A DNA stretch of 64,000 nucleotides from Amia ocellicauda (lineage: Eukaryota; Chordata; Actinopteri; Amiiformes; Amiidae): NCBI RefSeq assembly GCF_036373705.1, contig NC_089864.1, positions 3,811,001-3,875,000 of the forward strand, in the 5' to 3' direction. Below, piece after piece: positions 44,544 to 55,949 of this stretch. The translations under genes were made by a program, and so were the position numbers. Under the pieces are notes generated by a model. It searched no databases, had not been told where the DNA came from, and saw only the letters and a list, made by a program, of their open reading frames with translations. Numbering within the stretch: position 1 is the stretch's first letter; every line of letters starts with the position of its first letter.

Positions 44544-45858
44544 GTTAAAGGGAGTGCTCCTAATCTCAGCCCGTTACCTGTATAAAAGACACCTGTCCAC
44601 AGAAGCAATCAATCAATCAGATTCCAAACTCTCCACCATGGCCAAGACCAAAGAGCTGTCCAAGGATGTCAGGGACAAGATTGTAGACCTACACAAGGCT
44701 GGAATGGGCTACAAGACCATCGCCAAGCAGCTTGGTGAGAAGGTGACAACAGTTAGTGTGATTATTCGCAACTGGAAGAAACACAAAATAACTGTCAGTC
44801 TCCCTCGGTCTGGGGCTCCATGCAAGATCTCACCTCGTGGAGTTTCAACGATCATGAGAACGGTGAGGAATCAGCTCAGAACTACACGGGAGAATCTTGT
44901 TAATGATCTCAAGGCAGCTGGGATCATAGTCACCAAGAAAACAATTGGTAACACACTACGCCGTGAAGGACTGAAATCCTGCAGTGCCTGCAAGTTCCCC
45001 CTTCTCAAGAAAGCACATGTACAGGCCTGTCTGAAGTTTGCCACTGAACATCTGAATGATTCAGAGGAGAACTGGGTGAAAGTGTTGTGGTCAGATGAGA
45101 CCAAAATCGAGCTCTTTGGCATCAACTCAACTCGCCGTGTTTGGAGGAGGAGGAATGACCCCAAGAACACCATCCCCACTGTCAAACATGGAGGTGGAAA
45201 CATTATGCTTTGGGGGTGTTTTTCTGCTAAGGGGACAGGACAACAGCACCGCATCAAAGGGACGATGGACGGGGCCATGTACCGTCAAATCTTGGGTGAG
45301 AACCTCCTTCCCTCAGCCAGGGCATTGAAAATGGGTCGTGGATGGGTATTCCAGCATGACAATGACCCAAAACACACAGCCAAGGCAACAAAGGAGTGGC
45401 TCAAGAAGAAGCACATTAAGGTCCTGGAGTGGCCTAGCCAGTCTCCAGACCTTAATCCCATAGAAAATCTGTGGAGGGAGCTGAAGGTTCGAGTTGCCAA
45501 ACGTCAGCCTCGCAACCTTAATGACTTGGAGAGGATCTGCAAAGAGGAGTGGGACAAAATCCCTCCTGAGATGTGTGCAAACCTGGTGGCCAACTACAAG
45601 AAACGTCTGACCTCTGTGATTGCCAACAAGGGTTTTGCCACTAAGTACTAAGTCGAAGGGGTCAAATACTTATTTCCCTCATTAACATGCAAATCAATGT
45701 ATAACTTTTTTGAAATGTGTTTTTCTGGATTTTTTTGTTGTTATTCTGTCTCTCACTGTTAAAACTCAAATACCATTAAAATTATAGACTGATCATTTCT
45801 TTGTCAGTGGGCAAACACACAAAATCAGCAGAGGATCAAATACTTCTTTCCCTCACTG
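44544..45858 (+). mobile_element. Tc1-like DD34E transposon, copy C, left end missing
   Basis: The right terminal repeat is complete to CCCTCACTG with TA at 45859-45860. The left side begins at the apex of the internal hairpin (TTAAAGGGAGTGCTCCTAAT), so the left hairpin arm and whole left terminal repeat are gone. The element cannot move without its left end. Confidence 0.9.
44638..45651 (+). CDS. Tc1-like DD34E transposase, full-length open frame
   Basis: 337 residues from the family start [20 protein letters not shown] to NKGFATKY. Helix-turn-helix at about residues 10-50, GRPR-like linker region, and catalytic [18 protein letters not shown] and PIENLW with 34 residues between the last Asp and Glu. 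The frame is also open upstream to 44494, but the ATG at 44638 matches the family and has a CCACC context. It has several private changes (RNWKK, LRTTREN, ACKFPLL, VQACLK). It could in principle act in trans on other copies, but no own promoter end remains. Confidence 0.9.
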   Translation: MAKTKELSKDVRDKIVDLHKAGMGYKTIAKQLGEKVTTVSVIIRNWKKHKITVSLPRSGAPCKISPRGVSTIMRTVRNQLRTTRENLVNDLKAAGIIVTKKTIGNTLRREGLKSCSACKFPLLKKAHVQACLKFATEHLNDSEENWVKVLWSDETKIELFGINSTRRVWRRRNDPKNTIPTVKHGGGNIMLWGCFSAKGTGQQHRIKGTMDGAMYRQILGENLLPSARALKMGRGWVFQHDNDPKHTAKATKEWLKKKHIKVLEWPSQSPDLNPIENLWRELKVRVAKRQPRNLNDLERICKEEWDKIPPEMCANLVANYKKRLTSVIANKGFATKY

Positions 45859-45861
45859 TAA

Positions 45862-46515
45862 CGGCATTACTAGATTACTAAATTTATAAATATTCATGCC
45901 TTCTGTGCAGTTACTACAGTTTTACTCCACTCTGCAGTATTACAGATGTGTTTTATCAGCTGGTGAAACAGGCAGTGATGTCCAGAGCTGACAGCTGAGA
46001 CAGAGCTCCTGGTCTACAGTCCACACTGCTGAGTTTACACCAGCGCCTGTGCGTCCCAGCGGCTGTCCTGTCTCCTGCACTAAGACCCACAACAACACCG
46101 CTCTCTCAGTCATCAATCAATGAAACAGGTCCCACAAATTCTGTTATTTTTAGTTATACAATTCTAGTTTCATTGCTGAGTATTTGTCCTATTGTAGCAT
46201 TTTGTGAGGGGACCTAAAGTTTTTGTATCAAATACCTCTGGTTCTGTGTATCTTCAGGACTGTAGTAAACATGTTAATGACCATTTAATATATATAACAA
46301 TATAAATAATGAAGCACTTCATGAAATAAAATTACTCTAAAATGGATACTGTTGCTGTGTGCAACTTCTCTTGTTCAGCAGGAAGTCTGAGAACAGGCTT
46401 GTCATTAGATACGGGGGAATTCAACAATAACACCTTCGTGTGCAGTGGCTCCAGATTTGCATGTTGTGTGTGTATGTGTGTGTGTTTGTTCATATGCTAA
46501 TCTCATACGACAGAG
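45862..46515. other. Region upstream of the lectin gene
   Basis: No coding exon recognised. It probably includes promoter DNA of gene 3. A short GTGTGTATGTGTGTGTG tract lies near 46465-46488. Confidence 0.35.
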
Positions 46516-46519
46516 AGAG

Positions 46520-46604
46520 AGTTTACTATTAGATCATCAGACTGCAGCACCTTCACCTCACAGCAGCGGACAGACAGACTGAGACAACATCGCTGCCCTG
46601 ACAG
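46520..46604 (+). other. Probable 5' untranslated exon of the lectin gene
   Basis: GC-richer stretch ending at a consensus donor (CCTGACAG|gtaagg). A second untranslated and leader exon starts after an acceptor at about 47489. No upstream ATG frame of note. Inferred only. Confidence 0.4.
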
Positions 46605-46731
46605 GTAAGGGTTCACCATTGTCAGTAGTGCTACTAGTGCTAGAAACAGAAACACAGTCAGATATTCATAGCGTTCAGTCTCATATTGATAACATAACAG
46701 ATATTACACTGAACAATACTAGCAGTAAATT

Positions 46732-46762
<31 letters not shown>

Positions 46763-46824
46763 TGGGGTAAATACAGGAGAAGAAAACAAATGATCGTAAA
46801 CTTTATATATATATATATAATATA

Positions 46825-46986
46825 CAGTGGGGGAAAAAAGTATTTGATCCCCTGCTGATTTTGTACGTTTGCCCACTGACAAAGAAATGATCAGTCTATA
46901 ATTTTAATGGTAGGTGTATTTTAACAGTGAGAGACAGAATAACAACAAATTTCAAAAGGAATAGACTGATCATTTCTTTGTCAGTG
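46825..46986. mobile_element. Tc1-like copy D, terminal remnants only
   Basis: The left end CAGTGGGGGAAAAAAGTATT and about 115 further bases of terminal repeat are joined to a short inner piece of the right repeat (GACTGATCATTTCTTTGTCA); transposase and outer right end are missing. It sits in the putative 5' UTR intron of gene 3. Confidence 0.85.
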
Positions 46987-47236
46987 AAGGGACTTCAGCC
47001 CATTCAATCCAGTGCAGCAGCTTGGTGTCCGTGTTCAACAGACTCACAGACGCCAGTGACCAACTAGCAGCGCTGAATCAGCAATGTTTACTGCACTCTA
47101 TTAATTGATTTTATTCATGCATAGCTGCAAAATACATATCAATTATGAGCATTTGAATAATAAAACAATTCAATATACTATTTTCTCAACTGAAACAGAC
47201 TTGTTTCTTTTTTGTGAGACAACAGCAACAACATCA

Positions 47237-47250
47237 ATAATAATAATAAG

Positions 47251-47301
<51 letters not shown>
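47237..47301. repeat. (ATA)n microsatellite
   Basis: About 20 ATA/TAA units with one interruption near 47250. Confidence 0.92.
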
Positions 47302-47552
47302 TGCAATATTAACTGAAGTGTATAAATATTTGATTGGCTCTTTTTAAATTCCCCTGGGTACAATAGGATACTTATATTCAACTCAAGAGAAGACCTGTGG
47401 AATTAACATAATACGTTTTGCAATTCCACTGACTGACTGAGCCACTGGCTGCCTGTCTGCTTGTCTAACCGGCCTCTCCTGTGTGTCCAGAGACAGAGCT
47501 GAGCCCAGAGAGAAGAGACCGTGCGTCTGTGTCTCCAGATACACCTGCTGCC

Positions 47553-47589
47553 ATGGAGGGGAAGGGGTGGCTCGTCCTCCTGCTGACAG
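47553..47589 (+). CDS. Gene 3 leader exon
   Basis: ATG in a CTGCCATGG context; 12 codons [12 protein letters not shown] plus one base, donor ACAG|gtgagc, phase 1. The signal peptide is completed by VLCPLGSC at the start of the next exon. Confidence 0.72.
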
Positions 47590-48713
47590 GTGAGCTCTGG
47601 ATGTGTCTGCACTGATCCTTCTCCACAGCACAGCTGCTCTAATAATGCCCAAGCACTGCTATCAGGATTATTACAGCTCACTGCCTTCACTCGCTACAGC
47701 AACTGCAGCACAGTCCGTTGTTTCTCCTTGGAAAAGCAGTTGGGATTGCAGTACAAAAAAACAGACACATGCTGTCTGACTAGGTACAGCAGTATCAGCA
47801 TTTATTAATGAGAAAAATAGATTAATGGAGTGTTTTAGGTTTGGGGGGGTAATGCCCCACAGTGCTGAGCGTTTTCGACTCAAACAAAACACCAACATAG
47901 ACACATTGCCCAGACAGAGGGACCACATGTCGGCAGTCCTTCCAAGAGGAACATGCCAGGAGAGTCTCTTCAAGAAAGATGGTCAGGTGGTCAGGTGGTC
48001 TCAAATTTCACTTATAACTAAAACAATTGAGTTGTAGGTATAGGAATGGTTTTCATTAGAATAATTGATATCAGATAGTATATATCAGATTTGATAGTTA
48101 TATCCTCTATTTCTAAATTTGAAATGTATACATTAAATGTATTAGCAAAACTACCATCAGTATTGCAATTAATTAGAGTAATTGATATGAGATTTTAAGA
48201 GACTTGCCCATCCTTTTTTTTATGATGCTCTGAGGAAGATGAAATGAGTCGAAATGCTTAAGCATCATATTGTTCATTATCTCTCAAATGTTTAATAAAT
48301 CAAGAATGTTTTTACAACATCGGTGACTAGGGACTGTTTACAGGTGGGAGATGCTGTCTACTTTTCCCTTTAAGTGTTTTTTCCTCTAGAGGGTGATCTA
48401 TTTTCATATTTTCATATATAGTATATGAAAATAGATCACCCTCTAGAGGAAAAAACACTTAAAGGGAAAAGTAGACAGCATCTCCCACCTGTCAGGTGGG
48501 ATCAGGGGAGGCTCCTCAGTGGATTATTCTATTCCCTCAGAGGAAATTGATACATTTCATAATAATGATACTTTAAATGAAAGTTTGATGGCACTTTAAC
48601 AAATACATTCATGTCACAAAATGATAGTCGCACTAACGGGCAAAGTGAAATTAAAAAAGAGGTGGTGAAAGAATAGTGCATTTTTGTTTTTTACAATTTT
48701 ATACTTTTTTAAA

Positions 48714-48749
<36 letters not shown>

Positions 48750-51700
48750 ATCGGGTTACAAATTAAAGGAAAAAACAACATCAGGTGTCTCAGTAAGGTG
48801 TTGGGTGCCACGAGCCACCAGAACAGCTTCAATATTCTTGGCACAGATTCTATGAGTCTCTGGACTCTACTGGAGGGATGAACACCAGTCTTCCAAAAGA
48901 TATTCCCTCATTTGGGGTTTTGATGATGGTGGTGGAGAGCCTTGTCTAACACGTTGGTCCAGAATCTCCCATAGGTATTCAATTTGATTGATATGTGGTC
49001 ACTGCGAATGCTATAGCATATGATTCACAAAATTTTCATACTCATCAAATCATTCAGTGAGCCCTCATGCCCTGTGGATGGGGCACTGTCATCCTGGAAG
49101 AGACCACTCCTATCAGGATAGAAATGTGTCACCATAGGATAAAGGTGATGACTCAGAATAACTTTGTAATGATTTGCAGTGACACTTCCCTCTAAGGGGA
49201 CAAGTGGACCCAAACCATGCCAAAAAATGCCTCCGACCCCCCTCACTGTAGGGGTCAAATAGTCAGGCCTGCACCGTTTCCTTGTGTCGCCACACTTGGT
49301 GCACTCACCCACTTGTCACGAATATGGTGGAGGATGACTCATCTGACCATATCACTTTTTTCCATATCTCTGTAGGCCAGTGCCTATGGTACTCTAATAA
49401 TAACCGTCTTTCATAGTCACTTAGATCATTTACTCTTACCATCTCTGCCCACCCTCAGAGCCTTGGTGGGAAATATAGATTGGAAGAGGAGCTGTGTTTT
49501 TGTATCCTATTGGGAGTAATAAGAATAGTGTAGAAAGCATTTGAATATACTTGAATATGACAGATAGTCCTCTTCATAGAAATGCACACAGGAATATTGT
49601 AACACTAGACTTCTGTGTAACTATGCAAAACAAAAAAGCGCTTGTTCACATAGCACGCATATATGCTGCTCTTGCTGCCTCTGTCTGCAGTGCTGAAGTC
49701 CCTGCCCAGTGGAGAGAGGATTGTAAACAATCATATCCTGACAGAAAGACAACAACACTTCCAGTGTTATTGTTCCTCACAGAGATGTAGCAGTGTGACT
49801 AGTATCCCCTCTATATTCATCAGACGATCCTGTTGATATTTACTTAAATACTTAGACTTATGTACATTATTTTGTCTCTGCATCTATTCCTTTGGATTAA
49901 AATTGCTGTGTAAAAATATGTGCACCAACGAGGTTAAGTGCTTTAAGACAAGGACAACATAGGGTAGGGACTGTTTGTGAACCTGTACTCTTTGTTTTTA
50001 TTGTTTATTTTCTCCTGTAGATAAAATAAGCTATGCGTTTCCTTTAATGTGAAATAATAATCATAATAATAATCTGTGAGCAAATGCATTCTACATGTGT
50101 ATCTGAGCAGTATGGGTATAATCATGTAAGATACATTATATTGATATGATAACTTAATAGTATATGATGCTACACTCGGTTTCGTTTTATTTTGCAAATG
50201 AGTTATTGTGTGAAGTGGTTTAGAAAAGGAAATCTCTGTTAAAGAAGTTCAGTCTGAATTCAGCTAAACTGAAATGCCTACATTTACCTATTTCTAAACT
50301 CGTTTTATTAGTAGGTTTTATTGATTAGTGATTTGAAATTGTGACTCTATACACTCTCTGATAGTTATACAGGGGAAAGACAGCTATTCTACCATCTAAT
50401 GCTGGGAACCCAGGTCTGTTTCTGGTTGTTTACAAGTTATGGTAGAGGGACATCATAGCACTGTTATTCAGTACACCTGTTCTGTCCTGAACTTCACAGA
50501 GTATCGTACAGATCCCTACATGTGATCTAAATTCATCCTCTTTGTGTTTCTGCTCCCAGTGCTCTGTCCTCTTGGATCCTGCCACTTCAGACAATTCTAC
50601 TTTATTAACAAGACCCTGAACTGGACTGAAGCCCAGATGTACTGCAGAGACAATTACACTGACCTGGCCTCCATTGACAATGCACAAGAACTAGACCAGC
50701 TCCTCAATGTCACACACAGTCCTGGCACAGAGACAGCCTGGATCGGGCTGCGCCGAGACTGCAGAGAGAACTGGCAGTGGTCTGACGGAGAAGAGCTGAG
50801 ATTCACTCACTGGAAGAGTCACCTGCCCTGCGCTGCTCTCAACACAGAGGGAAGCTGGGAGAACAGAAGCTGCCAGGAGACAAACTACTTCATCTGTGAG
50901 ACACAAGGTAGGGCCACACTGGGCGCAAGTGAATATACAAATGTATAAAATAGACGAACAGACAATAATAAATATGAATTCCTGTTCCCTGATTAAGATT
51001 ATTGGATTCAACTATTATGTATTTATTTGCAGATTCACAATAGATATACAGACAGAACATTAAAAAAATCTAATTTCCTGCTCGCTGACTTTGGATTCAC
51101 TTTCACAATGTTTATATCAATATTGAACAGTAATATTATGAAACATGTATTCATTCATTTTTGCAATGTTTTCAATTTAATTAGGAACATGCTTTCCAAA
51201 TAAGAGCATCGCATTAGTAAGCTGCAGTTGTCATTAAGGTAATGTATTGTGTGTGTACTAATAAGTGAAACAAAGGGAATAATGATTAACTGCTGATACG
51301 CACTGCACAGTGATGTACACAATTTGTCTTTTCAGAGAAACAAAAGACCAGTAAGACGTACATCCTTGTGATGCAGGACCAGAGCTTCAATGCAGCTCAG
51401 AGACACTGCAGAGAGATGTGCACAGAGCTGCTCAGAATAGAGGCAGATCAGGAGTATAAAGATGTAAAGCAGGCAGCACAGAATCACACTGTGTGGATCG
51501 CTCTGTTCCAGGACGGCTGGCACTGGTCTGATGGGAATCACTCTTGGTATCGTAACTGGCAGAGTGGGGAGCCTAATAATGCAGGCAGTTCGAATTGTGT
51601 GGAGATATATTTACAGGATACAGCTGGTCCTGAGAGACACAGAGGCAGATGGAACGATGCTGGATGTAATGGCATTAAACCTTTCTTCTGCTGTAATGGT

Positions 51701-54700
51701 GAGTCTCAGATATGTGTGAAGGCTGGACAGTGTGTTTATTTGCCTCACTGAGAGTTCACATTCAGTTTAATTCAAACGTGATATTGTGCAGCATAGTTCA
51801 GTGCAATTACCAAACAACAAGATTCAGTTTATTACACAGTCCTGACTCAAGGAATTAAAAATTCTTGTCAAAATGGATTTAAAGGGATAATCAATTAAAA
51901 ATACCTTTCTAAGGGATTGACAGGGTTTGAGGGAATTATAAGGCAACTAAACAGATAAATAACAAGGCAATCAGGAACAGTAGCCACAGCTGTGTTCAAT
52001 AATAGCACAAGTGGCCGAGGCTTTCAGATCATTATTGTCTATGTGAGAGCAGTTCTGATGTCCCGCAGTGCACCTGGAGATCACAGCCAGAGTCCCAGAC
52101 CAGGATGGGCCGCTTCAGCACTGAGGGCACAGATCTGTAGGATTGCCCAGAGTAGCCGAACAGCAGAAGCAGCTCTCAGTAGGGATTGCGGGCAGTTCCC
52201 TCTCTATTCCTGTTCACATTTGTATAGGATGTGGATTGTTAAACAACTACTAACTTTATGTAGTCAATTAGTTAAGGGTAAACTAATCAAACTAGTCAAC
52301 TACTCTGGATTGGTGCTTAAAAAAATATATATAAATAAAACGCATTATTTCACAATTTTATTTTGTATTTCTTTGATGTATGGAGATTAATAATGCTAAG
52401 TAAAATCTCTTTACCAAAAATGATGACTTCCATTTTGATAATTAAACTGGACTGGCTGGACATAGTGAAAAGCAACAAATACAACACATAAAGAAAACCA
52501 AATGCATTGCTGTTAAACCCTGGTCTTTAGAATTATTTAACCTATGATGATGATTATTTATTAATATTCATATTACTGATTTACTTAAAAAAAAAAAAAA
52601 ACATTTGTTCAAACAATGCCTAATGTGTATGTTCAATTGCATAGCTCGCCGTGGAAAATAACAAAATACATAAAGATATACCATCATAAGTTATTTCCTT
52701 TCACAACAAAAACAGTATTACATTGCTGGCATTGTCATGAACCACACAGAAAATGTGTCACTTACCAGACTGCAGTACCACTAGTTTGACTTTCAGCTGA
52801 CAGGTTGAAGCAGTGTTTTCCTTTGTGGTGCTCTTTCATGATGTGCTTTCATTGTATTTTACCACTTTCTGAAACTGTGAATTCAGGGTTGTCTTGGTTT
52901 TTCTTTTAAATCCACACTAAACCAGGATCGCTTTGGATCAGTGGAATTCTGCATATCTGTGCAGAACTACGGAAATCTGCGCTTCTTTTGATGTTGACAT
53001 AATATCCGCTACTTTAGCAAATAGTGTGAATGGACATTTCTGGTTAGTCGAGTACAAGCACTGAGGTCGACAACACCTGTAATTAGTCGACAACTCAACT
53101 AGTTGACTTTTTGGTGCTACCCTACCAGTCACAAGTGTGAAATAATCAGTATTCACTTGATGTGAAACTAATCTCATGTGATTAAATTAGTAGAATTTGA
53201 AATCTGAGCTTCTGTTGAGTTCCACACTGAGTGTGAAACAGAGAGAGCGTTACCTGGGATTCCTCCGCAATCAGAGAACAATTGTTAGAACTGAGAACAG
53301 CAGGGCTGGAGTCAGGATTGCAGCTGGATTAGGGGACCAGCTCTGTAATTTATGTCTTTAACTGTTTCACAGCTACCGTAGAGGAATGGTCACCTGAAAA
53401 GTACAGATTTATACAATTTCATTTGAGCTGGGAAGCGGCTCGGAATTACTGCAGAGCAAATCACTCAGACTTGGTCACAGTGTACAATAAAGAGCAGCAG
53501 GACCGGCTTCTATCACTGACAAATAATACTAAAGAAACTGGAGCCTGGATTGGGCTGGGTCCCAAATCAGAGAGCGCCTCCAAAGGGCAGACTGTGGGCT
53601 ACTCCAACTGGACACAAGGGCATCTGTGTGTGACCCTGGACTCAGAGGGACAATGGGAAGAGAGATACTGCGGGGAGAGCAACTACTTCTTGTGTAACAC
53701 CTCAGGTAGACACAGATCTCTTCATTATATAGTAAATGTCATATAACTACCTGTAGAAAGTGAAGCAGATAAAGGTGAGTGTTTGTCTCACAGTAGTCTA
53801 GGTGTCATGCGGGTACTGAGATAAAGTGTTTTCATCACAATGTATTCAAAAGCACAGAAAGCATTTGTGTTCCAGATCAACAGAGAATCAATCTGGTATA
53901 AAGACTCACCAACTTCTATCACATCGCATAGTAATGAGCCATAAGCAGATACATAGATCAATAAATTAGCCAATTTCTCAGATGTAGTGAATCATGTACA
54001 AGCAAATCATAAAAAAAATTAATGGTTGAACTATATAAATATCTAATTGATTTCATGTTTCACCAGTTTTTTATCAATCATTAAACTAATTTTACAAAAT
54101 CAAAAATAGGTGTTTCTTTCAGAGGGAGCAACACATTTAAAAAAAATGAAAAATAGATACAATGCAAGTAGGGTCATTTTGCTTCTTTTTTGTTTGGCTT
54201 GTGTTTTCAACTTCATATAAATACACACTTCAATGGAAGCTTTGATTTCAGTGATAAAGAGTTTTTTAGGAGCCTAACATTGAAATCATGTGGCTGTAAG
54301 TCTCTTTGTGAGATGATATGGCTCTCACTACATTACTTTTTCACTTGAATTTTTAACAATGAAAGCATAATCTGAAAGAAGATTGTTAAATGAATATAGC
54401 AGTGCGGGAATAACCACCAGACATGGTCTGTTTCTCAGATTGCCTTAACATCACCCTGATTCGGGAATACAAGACCTGGCCTCAGGCACAGAAACACTGC
54501 AGAGAGAATCACACAGAGCTGCTCAGTGTGAGGAGCCAGAGTGAGAATGATGAGATCGCAAATATGATCGCAAGTGAGACAGTGCAGGGTGTCAAGGTGT
54601 GGCTGGGTCTGTACAACAAGCCGTGGAAGTGGTCAGCCCAGGGGACGGCTCACTTCAGGAACTGGGCGGAAGGGAAGCCAGGTGGAGAGGAGTGTGTGGG

Positions 54701-55866
54701 AGTGATGGTGAATGGGACACTGAGAGGACAATGGACCGATGCCAACTGCACTGAGGAAAGACCGTTCATATGTCACTATGGTATGGACTAATTCTTGCCT
54801 TTTGTTCTGAAGGAGCACATTCTAACAAAATGCTTCCCCTTCCTCTCTCTGTGTTTGTGTAGCTCAAGGACTGAACAGACAATGAAGGGCTCAGATAAGG
54901 GTTGAGTGGCTCTCATCACATACGTTGTTCTCATTGTATTAATTTTCCTTGAATGATTACATTTTTTGTCTTGGGAAAATGAATAATGATTATAGAAATA
55001 CCCTTTCTCTCCTTCAGACACCAGAGAGCTGATTCTGGTCAATGAGTCAAAGACTTGGTTTGATGCCTTGACCCACTGCCAGTCTAACCAGTCTGAGCTG
55101 GCTGAAATCCGCTCCTTCAAAGAGCAGAGGTATGCTGTGGAAGTGGCCAGCAGTAGCCAGGACTCCCAGGTCTGGCTGGGCCTGAGACAGAGCCGGATCT
55201 GGGGATTCTGGTTCTGGGTGAGCGGAGAGACTCTGACCTATGGGAACTGGAGTGGTGGGGAGGCACCCCAAGACGTACAGGACAAGCACTGTGCTGCCCT
55301 GGATACAGAGACAGGCTCCTGGAGTGACCGAGACTGTGAGGACAAGCTCAGGTTCATCTGTGAGAGAGGTACTGAACTGGCTCCTCAGGGTTAAAGTGTT
55401 CATAATACTTGGGATTTAATGAAGGGTACAATTATATACTATTTATGTCATGAATATGATGGTATTCATGCATTCAAAACTTCAAGCCTTCAGAACAATT
55501 ACTGGCATGAGTTATTGGTGACATCATCATACCGTTATTCAATAGGGTACATTTTGCAGATGATTTGTAAACATATCAATGGATATATAACTATGTATAT
55601 ATAATCTGTGTAAAAACACCTTCTGTAGTTGTGTTGTCCTCTTCACAGCTGAGGTTATAGCTTTAAATAACGATCCTGTAGAGGCTTTCGTCCAGTTTAA
55701 CACTTGTATTGTTTCTTCAATACAGAAAGTTTAACCAGCACACAGGGATCTCAGTTTTTATCAAATGTCAAGCGCTCACAGAAGAAGTCTGTTTACTCTG
55801 CATGTGCCTGGAGGTGCTGTGTGTCCAGAGCTCCTCCTGACTCTGTGTCTTTGTCCCTCAGAGTGA
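47553..55866 (+). CDS. Lectin gene 3: secreted protein with five C-type lectin-like domains (multi-exon)
   Basis: Predicted 592-residue protein. Exon model: 47553-47589, 50560-50907, 51336-51698, 53373-53705, 54439-54780, 55018-55368 and a terminal exon at about 55862. All borders are GT-AG and phase 1. A short signal peptide ([12 protein letters not shown], then VLCPLGSC) leads into five C-type lectin-like domains, one per exon. No transmembrane helix was found, so secretion is inferred. Only domain 2 keeps EPN (207-209) and WND (234-236), which in classic C-type lectins bind calcium and mannose-type sugars. The others keep the WIGL-like core and cysteines but not the sugar site. The array resembles fish macrophage-mannose-receptor-like lectins. 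It lies downstream of two ITIM receptors, consistent with an immune cluster. Confidence 0.8.
48340..48492. repeat. Perfect palindrome, 70-nt arms and 13-nt loop
   Basis: The left arm (48340-48409, starting ACAGGTGGGAGATGCTGTCT) is exactly the reverse complement of the right arm (48423-48492, ending ACAGCATCTCCCACCTGT). The loop is TTTCATATATAGT. It lies in intron 1 of gene 3. A transcript would form a 70-bp hairpin. Confidence 0.97.
48750..49500 (-). mobile_element. Tc1-like transposon relic (fourth family), minus strand
   Basis: On the minus strand 49312-49025 encodes [20 protein letters not shown], then [13 protein letters not shown] and [12 protein letters not shown] (the second catalytic Asp region, normally DNAP). 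Further frameshifted parts follow towards 48800. Several frameshifts; no intact ends identified apart from a possible left end near 48752. Inserted in intron 1 of gene 3. Confidence 0.75.
49500..50540. other. Gene 3 intron 1, remainder
   Basis: No exon recognised and no named repeat before the first lectin-domain exon. Confidence 0.4.
50560..50907 (+). CDS. Gene 3 C-type lectin domain 1
   Basis: 116 codons, acceptor tctgctcccag, donor CAAG|gtaggg. Motifs: [34 protein letters not shown] and [11 protein letters not shown]. Where EPN would stand the text is SHLPC, and WND is replaced by WEN, so calcium-dependent sugar binding is unlikely. Confidence 0.87.
51336..51698 (+). CDS. Gene 3 C-type lectin domain 2 with EPN and WND
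   Basis: 121 codons, acceptor gtcttttcag, donor AATG|gtgagt. Motifs: [42 protein letters not shown] and [11 protein letters not shown] plus WND is the mannose/GlcNAc-type site of calcium-dependent lectins. The last core cysteine is doubled (FFCCN). This is the only domain here with a complete site. Confidence 0.9.
52240..53128. mobile_element. Putative non-autonomous hAT-like element
   Basis: Both flanks are rich in GTCGACTA-like words: about 52240-52310 (GTCAATTAGTT, CTAGTCAACTACTC) and about 53043-53128 (GGTTAGTCGAG, AATTAGTCGACAACTCAACT, AGTTGACTTTTTGGTGCTAC). This resembles sub-terminal repeats of hAT elements. No transposase. Exact ends and target duplication were not resolved. It occupies the intron between lectin domains 2 and 3. 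Confidence 0.4.
53373..53705 (+). CDS. Gene 3 C-type lectin domain 3
   Basis: 111 codons, acceptor ctgtttcacag, donor TCAG|gtagac. Motifs: [40 protein letters not shown] and [10 protein letters not shown]. No EPN or WND. It is the shortest domain in the array. Confidence 0.87.
53760..54420. other. Gene 3 intron, nothing recognised
   Basis: AT-rich intron between lectin domains 3 and 4; no exon or named repeat. Confidence 0.4.
54439..54780 (+). CDS. Gene 3 C-type lectin domain 4
   Basis: 114 codons, acceptor gtttctcag, donor TATG|gtatgg. Motifs: [44 protein letters not shown] and [18 protein letters not shown] has become KPG and WND has become WTD, a decayed sugar site. Confidence 0.87.
55018..55368 (+). 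CDS. Gene 3 C-type lectin domain 5
   Basis: 117 codons, acceptor tctccttcag, donor AGAG|gtactg. Motifs: [45 protein letters not shown] and [17 protein letters not shown]. The EPN position reads EAP and the WND position SWSD, so no canonical site. Confidence 0.86.
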
Positions 55867-55949
55867 GCAGAGCGCCCCCTGTGGGTCACAGAGCAGCTGA
55901 AACGCAACTGCAAGAGCGCCGGCCTGGAATCACTGCGGAGAACAACTAG
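55726..55949 (+). CDS. Gene 3 terminal exon, two alternatives
   Basis: Acceptor tttgtccctcag at 55861 would add one residue and stop at TGA 55864-55866. An alternative acceptor ttcaatacag near 55725 keeps the phase 1 frame open to TAG at 55949, adding about 75 residues with no recognised domain. I favour the first, because fish lectins of this type often end soon after the last domain. An AATAAA near 56375 could end the transcript. Confidence 0.4.

Noticed and set aside
52938..53177. 79-codon minus-strand frame
   Set aside because: It overlaps the sub-terminal repeats of the putative hAT-like element and shows no protein motif.
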